Shown piece after piece: positions 6,921 through 13,612 of a stretch of 13,612 bases of DNA. The translations under genes were made by a program, and so were the position numbers. Position 1 is the stretch's first letter. Each line of letters begins with the position of its first letter. The stretch is taken from the NCBI GenBank assembly GCA_964457585.1, contig CAYWFU010000088.1, forward strand, positions 1-13,612, read 5' to 3'. Under the pieces are notes generated by a model that was not told the DNA's origin, searched no databases, and worked only from the letters and a program-made list of their open reading frames with translations. This stretch comes from CAYWFU01 sp964457585. Its GTDB lineage: Bacteria > JACRDZ01.

Positions 6921-7175
6921 ATGGCTAGCAAGAAAAGCGGCAGTAGTACACAAAATGGCAGGGATAGCAAACCCAAAATGCTGGGGGTAAAATGCTTTGG
7001 CGGGGAAACAGTTCGCGCTGGCAATATAATTGTAAGACAACGCGGAACTAAATTCTATCCGGGAAGAAATGTTGGCATGGGAAGAGATAATACTCTTTTT
7101 GCAAAAATTGATGGCAAAATACAATTTATTGATAGATTAAAACATAAGGAAATATGTGTTGTTCCACTCAGCTAA
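6921..7175 (+). CDS. rpmA: 50S ribosomal protein L27
   Basis: The 84-residue product is L27, whose N-terminal arm reaches the peptidyl-transferase centre. The sequence MASKKSGSSTQNGRDSKPKM is the unprocessed form: it lacks the LQLFAHKKG-type cleaved leader found in Firmicutes, which argues against that phylum. GGETVRAGNIIVRQRGTKFYPGRNVGMGRDNTLFA is strongly conserved in the family. The ATG at 6921 is preferred to the in-frame GTG at 6912, which itself overlaps the Shine-Dalgarno G-run at 6907-6912. The gene lies 45 bp after rplU and 76 bp before obgE. The normal 'K.GGGST.NGRDS' motif is slightly altered to KSGSSTQNGRDS. Confidence 0.97.
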   Translation: MASKKSGSSTQNGRDSKPKMLGVKCFGGETVRAGNIIVRQRGTKFYPGRNVGMGRDNTLFAKIDGKIQFIDRLKHKEICVVPLS

Positions 7176-7251
7176 TGAATATACCCAACAGCAAACTGTA
7201 GGGGATCTTCTCTATTATTAAATAACCTGCAAGCCCTTAATGGAGATTTTT

Positions 7252-8526
7252 ATGTTTATTGATCAGGCAATTATTATTGTTCATTCCGGTGACGGCGGCA
7301 ATGGTTGTGTAAGTTTCAGAAGAGAAAAATTTGTGCCAAGAGGCGGTCCTGATGGCGGGGATGGCGGAAATGGCGGAAATATATTTTTTGAAGGGAGCCA
7401 TTATCTCCAGAGTCTTCTTGACTTTCGATACCGTCCTAATTTTGCGGCTAAAAACGGGGACAACGGTAAAGGGAAAAACATGCATGGTAAAAACGCTGAA
7501 GATTTGATAATTAAAATACCATGCGGGACAATAATATATGACCACGAGACAGGTAAAAAAATAAAAGATATTATTGAGGATGGACAAAGGATATTAGTCT
7601 CTAAAGGCGGCAGAGGCGGTTTTGGAAACGCTCATTTTGCTACCAGCACCAATCAGGCTCCACGACTGGCTGAAAAAGGTCAGCCTGGCGAACAGAAAGT
7701 ACTGAGATTAGAATTAAAATTAATTGCTGATGTTGGACTTGTTGGTTATCCAAATGCAGGAAAATCCACATTAATATCTAGAATTTCCGAAGCTCATCCT
7801 AAAATTGCAAGCTACCCATTTACAACTCTTACTCCTAATCTTGGTGTTGTAAAAATGGAAAATTGGAGGACTTTTATAGTTGCTGATTTACCGGGATTGA
7901 TTGAAGGAGCGCATAAAGGTACAGGGCTCGGACATGAATTTTTAAGGCATATAGAACGTACACGTTTATTAGTACAAATTGTTGATATGTCCGGATTTGA
8001 AGAGCGCGATCCATGGGATGACTATGAAGTTATCAGCCGTGAATTGGAATTATACAGTCAAAAATTAAGTAAAAAAATAAAAATTATTGCGGCAAACAAA
8101 ATGGATTTGCCGGATTCACAAAAAAATTTCAATAAACTAAAAAATAAATTTGAATCTTTAGGATATAAAATTTTCCCTATTTCCGGTGTTTCTGGTGAAG
8201 GACTAAAAGAATTATTGCAGCATATTGCTTCTTCATTGGATAAATTGCCTATTGAAGAAGAAAATGAGCAAATAGATGAAGAAATAATAGAATTTAGCCC
8301 TCGTTATTTAATAAAAAAATTAAATAATAATATATTTGAAATTGAAGGAAAAGAAGTTGAAAAATGGGTGGCAATGACTGATTTTGAAAATGATGAAGCA
8401 TGCGAAAGGCTTCACAGAATTTTTCAAAAAATAGGAATTGAAGATGAGTTGAAATCTTTGAAAATTAATTCTGAAAGTGTTTTAAAAATTAAGGATACTA
8501 AGTTTAATTATTTTGATATTTGTTAG
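7252..8526 (+). CDS. obgE: GTPase Obg (50S ribosome assembly)
   Basis: The 424-residue product is the essential Obg/CgtA GTPase that binds the pre-50S subunit and links ribosome maturation to growth. Three domains are visible. The glycine-rich Obg fold spans 1-157 (HSGDGGNGCVSFRREKFVP, GGDGGNGGN). The G domain spans about 158-330: P-loop GYPNAGKST (165-173), switch YPFTTLTP (188-195), DLPGLIEGA (212-220), NKMD (282-285) and ISGVSGEG (310-317). The C-terminal OCT domain spans about 345-420 and ends VLKIKDTKFNYFDIC. Start ATG 7252 is preferred to the in-frame ATG at 7240 because GGAG at 7242-7245 lies between them and the family begins MFIDQ. It follows rpmA, the usual order. Confidence 0.97.
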   Translation: MFIDQAIIIVHSGDGGNGCVSFRREKFVPRGGPDGGDGGNGGNIFFEGSHYLQSLLDFRYRPNFAAKNGDNGKGKNMHGKNAEDLIIKIPCGTIIYDHETGKKIKDIIEDGQRILVSKGGRGGFGNAHFATSTNQAPRLAEKGQPGEQKVLRLELKLIADVGLVGYPNAGKSTLISRISEAHPKIASYPFTTLTPNLGVVKMENWRTFIVADLPGLIEGAHKGTGLGHEFLRHIERTRLLVQIVDMSGFEERDPWDDYEVISRELELYSQKLSKKIKIIAANKMDLPDSQKNFNKLKNKFESLGYKIFPISGVSGEGLKELLQHIASSLDKLPIEEENEQIDEEIIEFSPRYLIKKLNNNIFEIEGKEVEKWVAMTDFENDEACERLHRIFQKIGIEDELKSLKINSESVLKIKDTKFNYFDIC

Positions 8527-8540
8527 AAGGAGATTTTAAT

Positions 8541-8648
8541 ATGAATTTTCTAACTGAGATTATCTTGACTTTCTTTATTATAGTGTTATTAGTGCCAATA
8601 TTTACAGGGATTATGGGAGATTTAAAAAATAGAAAGGTAAATAAATAA
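8541..8648 (+). CDS. 35-residue single-pass membrane peptide (unannotated small ORF)
   Basis: Between obgE and def lies a complete small ORF of 35 codons. The Shine-Dalgarno AGAAGGAGA (8525-8533) overlaps the obgE stop region and sits 7 bases before the ATG, stronger than the site of most neighbours. The peptide starts MNFLTEIILTFFIIVLLVPIF, has one hydrophobic span (about 3-25), and a polar, mostly basic tail (DLKNRKVNK), predicting an N-out/C-in single-pass inner-membrane protein. It has no cysteine. def has no clear ribosome site of its own and begins 9 bases after this stop, so translation of the peptide may carry ribosomes into def. No family is recognised; function unknown. Confidence 0.6.
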   Translation: MNFLTEIILTFFIIVLLVPIFTGIMGDLKNRKVNK

Positions 8649-8657
8649 AAAATTTTT

Positions 8658-9176
8658 ATGTCTCAAAGAAAAATAATAATTTACGGTGATTCTATTTTAC
8701 GTAAAAAAGCTCTTCCTGTATCTGAAATAAATGATGAAATAATAAAGCTTACTGAAGATATGATAGAAACCATGTATAAAGCACCTGGTATTGGATTGGC
8801 AGCTAATCAGTTAGGGATTGATAAACAGATAATAGCAGTTGATTTAAAAGTTATTGATCCTCAGGCAAAAGCTTTTATTATAATAAATCCTAAAATTATT
8901 GCTTCTGATGGAATTGATACAAATGAAGAAGGGTGCTTAAGCTTTCCCGGAATAAATATTGAAATAAAGCGGTCAACTTATGTAAAAGTTGAAGGAATAA
9001 ATATAAAAGGTGAAAAAATCAAATTAGAAAGTGAAAATTTGTTAGCAAGAATATTACAGCATGAAATTGATCATATCAATGGCGTGCTTTTTATCGATCA
9101 TTTAAATTTTGTAAGAAAACAACTTCTGCGCAAGGAACTTAAAGAATTAGAATTTCAATTCCATCAAGGAACCTGA
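8658..9176 (+). CDS. def: Peptide deformylase
   Basis: The 172-residue metalloenzyme removes the formyl group from the N-terminal Met of new proteins. All three active-site motifs are intact: GIGLAANQ (44-51), EGCLS (91-95, the Cys metal ligand) and HEIDH (135-139, two His ligands and the catalytic Glu). Length is normal for a bacterial enzyme. The start at 8658 gives MSQRKIIIYGDSILRKKA, the usual N-terminal strand. Only weak Shine-Dalgarno sequence lies in front, so coupling to the 35-codon ORF ending at 8648 is likely. Its stop codon sits inside the first copy of a 15-bp duplication that continues to the start of fmt. The enzyme acts on the product of the pathway begun by the next gene. Confidence 0.97.
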   Translation: MSQRKIIIYGDSILRKKALPVSEINDEIIKLTEDMIETMYKAPGIGLAANQLGIDKQIIAVDLKVIDPQAKAFIIINPKIIASDGIDTNEEGCLSFPGINIEIKRSTYVKVEGINIKGEKIKLESENLLARILQHEIDHINGVLFIDHLNFVRKQLLRKELKELEFQFHQGT

Positions 9177-9192
9177 AATCAAGGAACCTGAA
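9163..9192 (+). repeat. 15-bp perfect tandem duplication at the def/fmt junction
   Basis: ATCAAGGAACCTGAA occurs twice head to tail (9163-9177 and 9178-9192). The first copy encodes the last codons and the TGA stop of def (9174-9176); the second ends exactly at the fmt ATG (9193) and supplies AAGGA as its ribosome site. Without the duplication the fmt ATG would follow the def TGA after 2 bases. The duplication therefore keeps a good Shine-Dalgarno while separating the genes by 16 bp. Confidence 0.95.
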
Positions 9193-10152
9193 ATGAAAAT
9201 AATTTTTATGGGCACATCCTGCTTTGCTCTGCCGTCATTAGAAAAAATTGCTTCCATAAATAAATATAAAATATTAAAAGTGATCTCAACTCCTGATACT
9301 CTGCAAGGAAGAGGATTAAAATTAGTTCCCCCGCCTGTTAAAGATAAAGCAATCTCCCTAAACTTACCATTAATGCAGGAAGAAAAAATCAACAGTGAAA
9401 TTTTTCTTTCAAAAATAAGAGAATTAGAACCTGATATTGGGATAGTAATTTCTTTTGGGAAAATATTAAAAAAAGAACTTCTAAATTTGCCAAAATATGG
9501 ATGTATTAATATACATGGTTCCTTACTTCCCAGCTATAGAGGGCCGGCGCCTATTCAATGGGCAATAATAAATGGTGAAAAAAAAACCGGCGTAACATCA
9601 ATTTTTATGAATGAAGGAATTGATACAGGTGATATTATCCTTAAAAAAGAACTTGATATTTTACCTATTGATACTTCAGAAACATTGTTCTCTAAATTAT
9701 CAGTTTTAGCTGGAGATTTATTATTAGAAACACTTAGTTTGATTGAATCAGGCAAATTTTCAAGATACCCTCAAGATAATAATCTGGCTTCTTATACTCG
9801 TTTAATAAAAAAAGAAGATGGTAAGATAAACTGGGATTCTACCGCTACAAAAATAGTTAATCTTATTAGAGGTTTGACCCCATGGCCAGGAACATATACT
9901 TATATTGGGAATAAAATGCTAAAAATCTATGAGGCTTGCGTATCTGATGAATATAAAAACATAATTACACCTGGAAAAATTATTAAAATAGAAAAAGGAA
10001 ATGGAATAACTGTATCTGCTAGTGAAGGTGCAATTTTAATTAAAACAGTTCAACCTGAAAACAAGAAAAAAATGTCTGCATATGATTTTGCATTAGGATA
10101 CAATATTAAAATTGGGCAGGAATTAAAAAATGAATATTCCTCAAAATATTAA
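9193..10152 (+). CDS. fmt: Methionyl-tRNA formyltransferase
   Basis: The 319-residue enzyme transfers formyl from 10-formyl-tetrahydrofolate to initiator Met-tRNA. The N-terminal formyltransferase domain (1-200) begins MKIIFMGTSCFALPSLEKI and carries QGRGLKLVPPPVK (38-50), the catalytic N106-I-H108-G-S110 followed by LLPSYRGPAPIQWAI, and D144 in GIDTGDI. The C-terminal OB-type tRNA-binding domain (about 205-310) contains NLIRGLTPWPGTYT. Length is typical. AAGGA in the second copy of the upstream 15-bp repeat is the ribosome site. It follows def, the widespread def-fmt pairing, and overlaps yggS by 23 bp. The usual partners priA and rsmB are not next to it here. Confidence 0.97.
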   Translation: MKIIFMGTSCFALPSLEKIASINKYKILKVISTPDTLQGRGLKLVPPPVKDKAISLNLPLMQEEKINSEIFLSKIRELEPDIGIVISFGKILKKELLNLPKYGCINIHGSLLPSYRGPAPIQWAIINGEKKTGVTSIFMNEGIDTGDIILKKELDILPIDTSETLFSKLSVLAGDLLLETLSLIESGKFSRYPQDNNLASYTRLIKKEDGKINWDSTATKIVNLIRGLTPWPGTYTYIGNKMLKIYEACVSDEYKNIITPGKIIKIEKGNGITVSASEGAILIKTVQPENKKKMSAYDFALGYNIKIGQELKNEYSSKY

Positions 10153-10801
10153 AAATATAAAAGAAAGAATTGCTAAAGCAGCTATTCGTTCCGGGAGAAA
10201 ACCTGATGATATTATTTTAGTAGCAGTAACTAAAACCGTTAGCATCCCCAATATACAGATAGCTTTAAATGAAGGGATTACGATAATTGGCGAAAGCAGA
10301 ATTCAGGAAGTTCAAGATAAATATGAGTTTGTAAAAGACAAGGTTTCACTACATCTTATTGGTCATCTGCAAAAAAATAAAGTTAGAGATGCTGTAAAAA
10401 TGTTTAACATGATTCAATCTATTGACAGCATACCTTTAGCTGTTGAAATTTCCAGGGAATGCCAAAAACAAAACAAAATAATGGATATTCTTATCGAAGT
10501 TAAAACCTCCCATGATCCTGATAAAACTGGTATTAATCCTCATTATATTGAACAAACAATAAATGAAATTTCAAAATTACCACAGTTAAATATCAAAGGA
10601 CTAATGACAATTGCTGATTTTTCAGAAGATTTGAATTGTGTTAAAAATTGTTTCAAGCGCTTACGGGAAATAAAAAAAAATCTTTCAAATAAATTTAGTT
10701 TGCCATATCTTTCTATGGGAATGACTAATGATTTTGAATTAGCAATTGAGGAAGGAGCCAATATGGTTCGTATTGGTTCTGGAATTTTCAATTATAATTA
10801 A
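10130..10801 (+). CDS. yggS: YggS/PLPBP family pyridoxal-phosphate homeostasis protein
   Basis: The 223-residue product is a fold-type III PLP-binding protein of the YggS/PROSC family, which holds PLP and balances vitamin B6 and amino-acid pools. The PLP lysine is K35 in VAVTKTV (31-37). Further landmarks are GESRIQE (54-60), where the commonly seen N of GENRxQE is S56, LHLIGHLQKNKV (74-85), KTGINP, and the phosphate-binding LSMGMTNDFELAIEEGANMVRIGSGIF near the C-terminus. It overlaps fmt by 23 bp, with AGGA at 10118-10121 before the ATG, so it is translated from the same message. No activity on substrate is expected; the family lacks a catalytic role. Confidence 0.95.
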   Translation: MNIPQNIKNIKERIAKAAIRSGRKPDDIILVAVTKTVSIPNIQIALNEGITIIGESRIQEVQDKYEFVKDKVSLHLIGHLQKNKVRDAVKMFNMIQSIDSIPLAVEISRECQKQNKIMDILIEVKTSHDPDKTGINPHYIEQTINEISKLPQLNIKGLMTIADFSEDLNCVKNCFKRLREIKKNLSNKFSLPYLSMGMTNDFELAIEEGANMVRIGSGIFNYN

Positions 10802-10852
10802 AGTTATAAGCGAATTATCCGAAAATTTATTATAAATATTTTCTGACTTCTA

Positions 10853-10873
10853 GCTGAATGCTGAGGGCTGAAC
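10853..10873 (+). repeat. Three imperfect 7-bp tandem units (GCTGAnn)
   Basis: GCTGAAT, GCTGAGG and GCTGAAC follow one another at 10853-10873, in the 97-bp gap between yggS and the GAF/HD-GYP gene. The array is short and its role, if any, is unknown. No clear terminator was seen in this gap. Confidence 0.5.
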
Positions 10874-10898
10874 ACTTACTATTTTTAGGAGCAAACTA

Positions 10899-12086
10899 AT
10901 GGATTCAAAATTTTTAGAGAAAGAATTCTTTGAACTAATAAATATTGGAATAGCTCTTACAAGTGAGCATGAAATAGATAAACTTTTAAATAGAATTGTT
11001 TTTGAAGCGAGAAAATTTACACATTGTGATGCGGGAAGTCTATATATAAAAGAAAACGAAAATACTCTTAAATTCGCGGTAGTACAAAATGACACAATGG
11101 ACAAACGTATTGGAGAAAATTTAAGGAAAGCCTCTTTTACTCCATTTCTTATACCTTTAAATAAAAAAAGTCTGTCTGGATATGTAGCTATTACCGGTCA
11201 AATTTTGAAAATTGATGATGTATATAATATCCTGCCTGAAAGTGAGTTCCAATTTAATAAAGATTTTGATTTACGAAATAATTATCGTACTAAATCAATG
11301 CTTGTTGTCCCTTTATTTGATACTGAAGCAGAAATTTTAGGTGTTCTTCAGCTTATCAATTCTCTGGATGAAAATAAGGAAATTATCCCTTTTGATACAT
11401 ATTATGTCCGCTTTGTTCAATGCCTTGCTTCTCAGGCTTCTGTTGCAATAAAAAATGCCAGATTAGCTTTTGAATTAAAAAAAGCTCATCTTAATACTTT
11501 GCTTAGACTTTCAATCGCATCCGAGTACCGCGATGATGAAACAGGAAAACATGTAAAAAGAATATCAGCTTTTTCAGAAATAATTGCAGAAAATCTTAAT
11601 CTTCGAAAAGATGCTGTTGAATTGATAAAATATTCAAGTTTAATGCATGATATTGGAAAAATCGCAATCCCTGACTCGGTCTTACTTAAACCAGGAAAAT
11701 TAACTCCTGAAGAGCGAAAAATAATGGAATTGCATACAATAAAAGGCGCAGAAATACTTGATGATAAAGATTCAATAATTCTTTCATCCGCAAAAATAGT
11801 TGCGCTTAACCATCATGAAAAATTTGATGGGACTGGTTATCCAAACAAATTAAAAAATGAGGAAATTCCGATTAGCGGCAGAATTGTATCTCTGGCTGAT
11901 GTCTTTGATGCTCTTTATAGTAAGCGCTGTTATAAACCTGCATTTCCTCTTGAAAAAGTAATACAAATAATTAAAGATGATACAGGCAAACATTTCGATC
12001 CAGATGTTGTGGAAGCATTTTTCAAAGGATTTGACAAAATATTAAAGGTATATGAAGAATATAAAGATAAGGATGATGAAATTTAA
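10899..12086 (+). CDS. GAF/HD-GYP c-di-GMP phosphodiesterase
   Basis: The 395-residue cytoplasmic signalling protein has an N-terminal GAF sensor domain (about 10-190: LDKLLNR-like helix, CDAGSLYI at 43-50, LVVPLF, EILGVLQLIN at 145-154) joined by a helix to a C-terminal HD-GYP domain (about 195-385). The HD-GYP metal site is intact: H219 in GKHVKRI (216-222), H250-D251 in LMHDIGKIAIPD, H279, H305-H306, and HHEKFDGTGYP (305-315), the signature that gives the family its name; SGRIVSLADVFDAL (327-340) and KHFDPDVVEAF follow. It should hydrolyse c-di-GMP to pGpG or GMP, controlled by a small ligand bound at GAF. TAGGAG (10886-10891) supports the ATG. It opposes the diguanylate cyclase encoded at 4842-5873. 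Confidence 0.93.
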   Translation: MDSKFLEKEFFELINIGIALTSEHEIDKLLNRIVFEARKFTHCDAGSLYIKENENTLKFAVVQNDTMDKRIGENLRKASFTPFLIPLNKKSLSGYVAITGQILKIDDVYNILPESEFQFNKDFDLRNNYRTKSMLVVPLFDTEAEILGVLQLINSLDENKEIIPFDTYYVRFVQCLASQASVAIKNARLAFELKKAHLNTLLRLSIASEYRDDETGKHVKRISAFSEIIAENLNLRKDAVELIKYSSLMHDIGKIAIPDSVLLKPGKLTPEERKIMELHTIKGAEILDDKDSIILSSAKIVALNHHEKFDGTGYPNKLKNEEIPISGRIVSLADVFDALYSKRCYKPAFPLEKVIQIIKDDTGKHFDPDVVEAFFKGFDKILKVYEEYKDKDDEI

Positions 12087-12122
12087 AAATTAATCTTTAT
12101 TACATTACAAAAAACAAATACC

Positions 12123-12151
12123 TTGACATTGTTTAATTTCTATCTTATAAG
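12123..12151 (+). promoter_or_regulatory. Promoter of the HTH-receiver regulator gene
   Basis: A perfect TTGACA (12123-12128) and TATAAG (12146-12151) are separated by 17 bp, and the ATG of the regulator follows at 12205. The regulator is therefore probably transcribed from its own promoter rather than only by read-through from the HD-GYP gene ending at 12086. Confidence 0.65.
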
Positions 12152-12204
12152 ATTTAAAACATTATATTCCCTATAATTATTATTCCACTTTCAAAGGATA
12201 TTAT

Positions 12205-12768
12205 ATGCAAAATAAACTTTTTACAACTTATGAAGTTGCCAGTATATTGGGCGTGCATCACACAACTATCATTAACTGGGTGAAAGAAAAAAAACTTAAA
12301 GCTTTCGTTACTCCGGGAGGACATCGCAGAATTAAAAAAGAAGACATTAAATCATTTGCAGAAGAATATAACATTCCTATCCTCAATGAATTTGATAAAA
12401 AGAATAAACTTGTTTTAATCGTAGATGATAATCAGGACATTTTAGATGAACTCAGTGAAGCTTTAAACGGGAATAATTTTGAAATTGATACAGCAACAGA
12501 TGGTTTTCAGGCAGCTAAAAAAATATATGAAAATAATCCTGATTTAATACTTCTTGATTTTAAAATGCTGGGGATGGATGGTTTTGAGGTTTGTAACGTA
12601 TTAAAAAATGATAAAAAAACAGCACGTATACCGATTTTTGCAGTTACTTCCTTAAGTTCAGATGAGGATAGAGAAAAAATAAAACGTTGTGGTGTTAAAG
12701 AATTTTTTCCTAAACCTATAGACATTGAAAAAATACTAAAAAAAATAAAAAAAGTTATGGAGTTATAG
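12205..12768 (+). CDS. Excisionase/MerR-type HTH fused to a response-regulator receiver domain
   Basis: The 187-residue product has a DNA-binding domain first (about 5-52: FTTYEVASILGVHHTTIINWVKEKK, then FVTPGGHRRI, the winged HTH of MerR/excisionase/BldC-type proteins) and a receiver domain after it (about 67-185). The receiver is complete: acidic pocket D74-D75 (LIVDDN), phospho-acceptor D118 (LILLDFKM), T148 and K170 (FFPKPID). Phosphorylation by an unlinked histidine kinase should control DNA binding. The order HTH-then-REC is the reverse of ordinary response regulators. AAAGGA (12193-12198) supports the ATG. No cognate kinase gene lies in the window. It could be a small transcription regulator or a DNA-anchored adaptor. 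Confidence 0.88.
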   Translation: MQNKLFTTYEVASILGVHHTTIINWVKEKKLKAFVTPGGHRRIKKEDIKSFAEEYNIPILNEFDKKNKLVLIVDDNQDILDELSEALNGNNFEIDTATDGFQAAKKIYENNPDLILLDFKMLGMDGFEVCNVLKNDKKTARIPIFAVTSLSSDEDREKIKRCGVKEFFPKPIDIEKILKKIKKVMEL

Positions 12769-13080
12769 TTGAGGGGAATAATATTTTACTTTGACAAGCC
12801 TATTTTTTAGTAAAAAACCGATGAATTACTGTCTTTAATTATCTAAATTGAACTGCAGTTAGAAATTCAGAATATCTTCTGGGATTATGAAGAAATTCAA
12901 AAAGACTGCGTAAGAAGGCTCCCTGCCAAGCATTATTTTAAAGTAATTTATAACTAATTAAAAACAACATAAGAAAATTTAACTTTTATTGATTAAGTCG
13001 TTAAGTTTTACAAACTTATCGGTTAGACTGTTGTGAACCACATGTAAAATGACCCAATCAAAGTAATTTTGAGGAGGCTC
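12769..13080. other. 312-bp stretch without a supportable gene
   Basis: No convincing gene, RNA or terminator is seen. AGAAATTCA is repeated directly at 12861-12869 and 12891-12899. One frame (12847-12957) is open for 36 codons without a start codon and contains NIFWDYEEIQKD, which might be a protein remnant but is too short to assign. The stretch ends with GAGGAGG (13071-13077), the ribosome site of the dehydrogenase fragment. Confidence 0.6.
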
Positions 13081-13233
13081 ATGAAAGCAATTATATGCAC
13101 AAAATATGGCTCACCGGATGTTCTTCAGCTTAAAGATGTAGGAAAACCTATTCCCAAGGGGACAATGAAAATGGATATGAAAGTAAAACTTTCAACATTA
13201 TGGATGGTTATAATGTTGAATATGCTCTATTGA
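13081..13233 (+). pseudogene. 5' fragment of a medium-chain (quinone-oxidoreductase-type) dehydrogenase gene
   Basis: A strong GAGGAGG (13071-13077) precedes an ATG that opens MKAIICTKYGSPDVLQLKDV followed by GKPIPKG, the conserved beginning of zinc-type/quinone oxidoreductase medium-chain dehydrogenases. After about residue 27 the match stops: the reading frame continues as low-complexity TMKMDMKVKLSTLWMVIMLN and ends at 13233, giving 50 codons against the usual 320 or more. In the neighbouring frame from 13161 to 13244 a protein-like tail appears (ENGYESKTFNIMDGYNVEYA), ending in TAG, which suggests a deletion that joined two unrelated genes. Catalytic and NAD(P)-binding parts are missing, so it is non-functional. 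Confidence 0.75.
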
Positions 13234-13263
13234 AAAAAAACTAGAGAAGAAAGGAGAAAAAAT

Positions 13264-13575
13264 ATGAATTCAAATAAAAAGACTGCTAGAATTGCAGGAT
13301 TGTGGTATCTAATTATGGCTGTATGCAGTATCTTCAGCATGGTGTATGTGGACTCAAAACTTTATGTAACCGGCGATGCTATTGCCACAGTCAGTAAAAT
13401 TTTGGCATCTGAGTGGCTATTCCGTCTAAGCTTTGTGAGCAATCTTGTCGGACAAATCTGTTTCTTGTTTTTGGCTGATGCTCTATACAAACTGCTCAAA
13501 TCAGTGGACAAGGACCATGCAAGACTGATGATCATACTCATTGTTGCCAGTGTCCCTGTAGCCCAATGGCAGTAA
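13264..13575 (+). pseudogene. Truncated DUF4386-type membrane protein
   Basis: The reading frame of 103 codons opens MNSNKKTARIAGLWYLIMAV and contains ASEWLFRLSFVSNLVGQICF and LADALYKLLKSVDKDHARLM, which read as the first half of DUF4386 membrane proteins (usually about 220-240 residues). Three hydrophobic spans are visible (about 12-30, 52-75 and 86-100). The frame stops at 13573-13575 after SVPVAQWQ, inside what is normally the third membrane span, and none of the frames in the remaining 37 bases resumes the family sequence. AAGGAG (13251-13256) supports the ATG. It is judged a truncated gene beside the truncated dehydrogenase; a very short functional version cannot be excluded. Function of the family is unknown. 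Confidence 0.68.
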
Positions 13576-13612
13576 CTTAAGGAAAAATAAAAAAGTCCTC
13601 CTCATTAAATAC

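Noticed and set aside
7237..7587. Minus-strand open frame of 116 codons over the start of obgE
   Set aside because: It is antisense to the glycine-rich Obg domain, has no family resemblance, and the + strand gene is certain.
12791..12819. A promoter at TTGACA 12791
   Set aside because: No acceptable -10 box at 16-18 bp spacing and no gene close downstream.

Overview
The window is strongly AT-rich bacterial DNA, and every recognisable gene lies on the + strand. Ribosomal protein L27 begins MASKKSG, without the cleaved N-terminal extension typical of Firmicutes. Together with the family mix (RAYT transposase, large membrane spermidine-synthase-like protein, HTH-REC fusion, GAF/HD-GYP) this suggests a Gram-negative, probably uncultivated lineage. 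The phylum cannot be fixed from the sequence alone; this is inference.

Layout. (1) 1-2345 is an accessory stretch: a REP-associated tyrosine transposase with a strong promoter almost touching its start codon; a ribbon-helix-helix/PIN toxin-antitoxin pair with a perfect palindromic operator over its -10 box; and a broken 3' remnant of a Fic-family gene. (2) 2552-5873 is a two-gene unit with an 11-bp overlap: a 766-residue membrane protein with a central spermidine-synthase-like domain, then a diguanylate cyclase with a helical, ferritin-like-looking N-terminus. (3) 5978-6445 is a GDP-mannose mannosyl hydrolase-type Nudix gene that appears to start at a non-canonical ATC codon. (4) 6502-10801 is the housekeeping core: a promoter, rplU, rpmA, obgE, an overlooked 35-codon membrane peptide gene, def, fmt and yggS, closely packed and probably co-transcribed. 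It joins 50S ribosomal proteins, the 50S-assembly GTPase, the enzymes that add and remove the formyl group on initiator Met, and PLP homeostasis. (5) 10899-12768 is signalling: a GAF/HD-GYP c-di-GMP phosphodiesterase and, from its own promoter, an excisionase-type HTH fused to a receiver domain. (6) 12769-13612 is decayed: an empty stretch, a medium-chain dehydrogenase cut off after about 27 codons, and a DUF4386 gene truncated at 103 codons.

How it works together: translation and protein-maturation genes are bracketed by one c-di-GMP-making and one c-di-GMP-degrading enzyme, while both ends of the window show gene turnover. I saw no CRISPR array, rRNA or tRNA. The points most worth following are the membrane SpeE-like protein lacking the catalytic Asp motif, the ferritin-like/GGDEF fusion, the ATC start, the hidden 35-aa gene, and the 15-bp duplication at the def/fmt junction. 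I did not find a convincing new multi-gene defence or mobile system.
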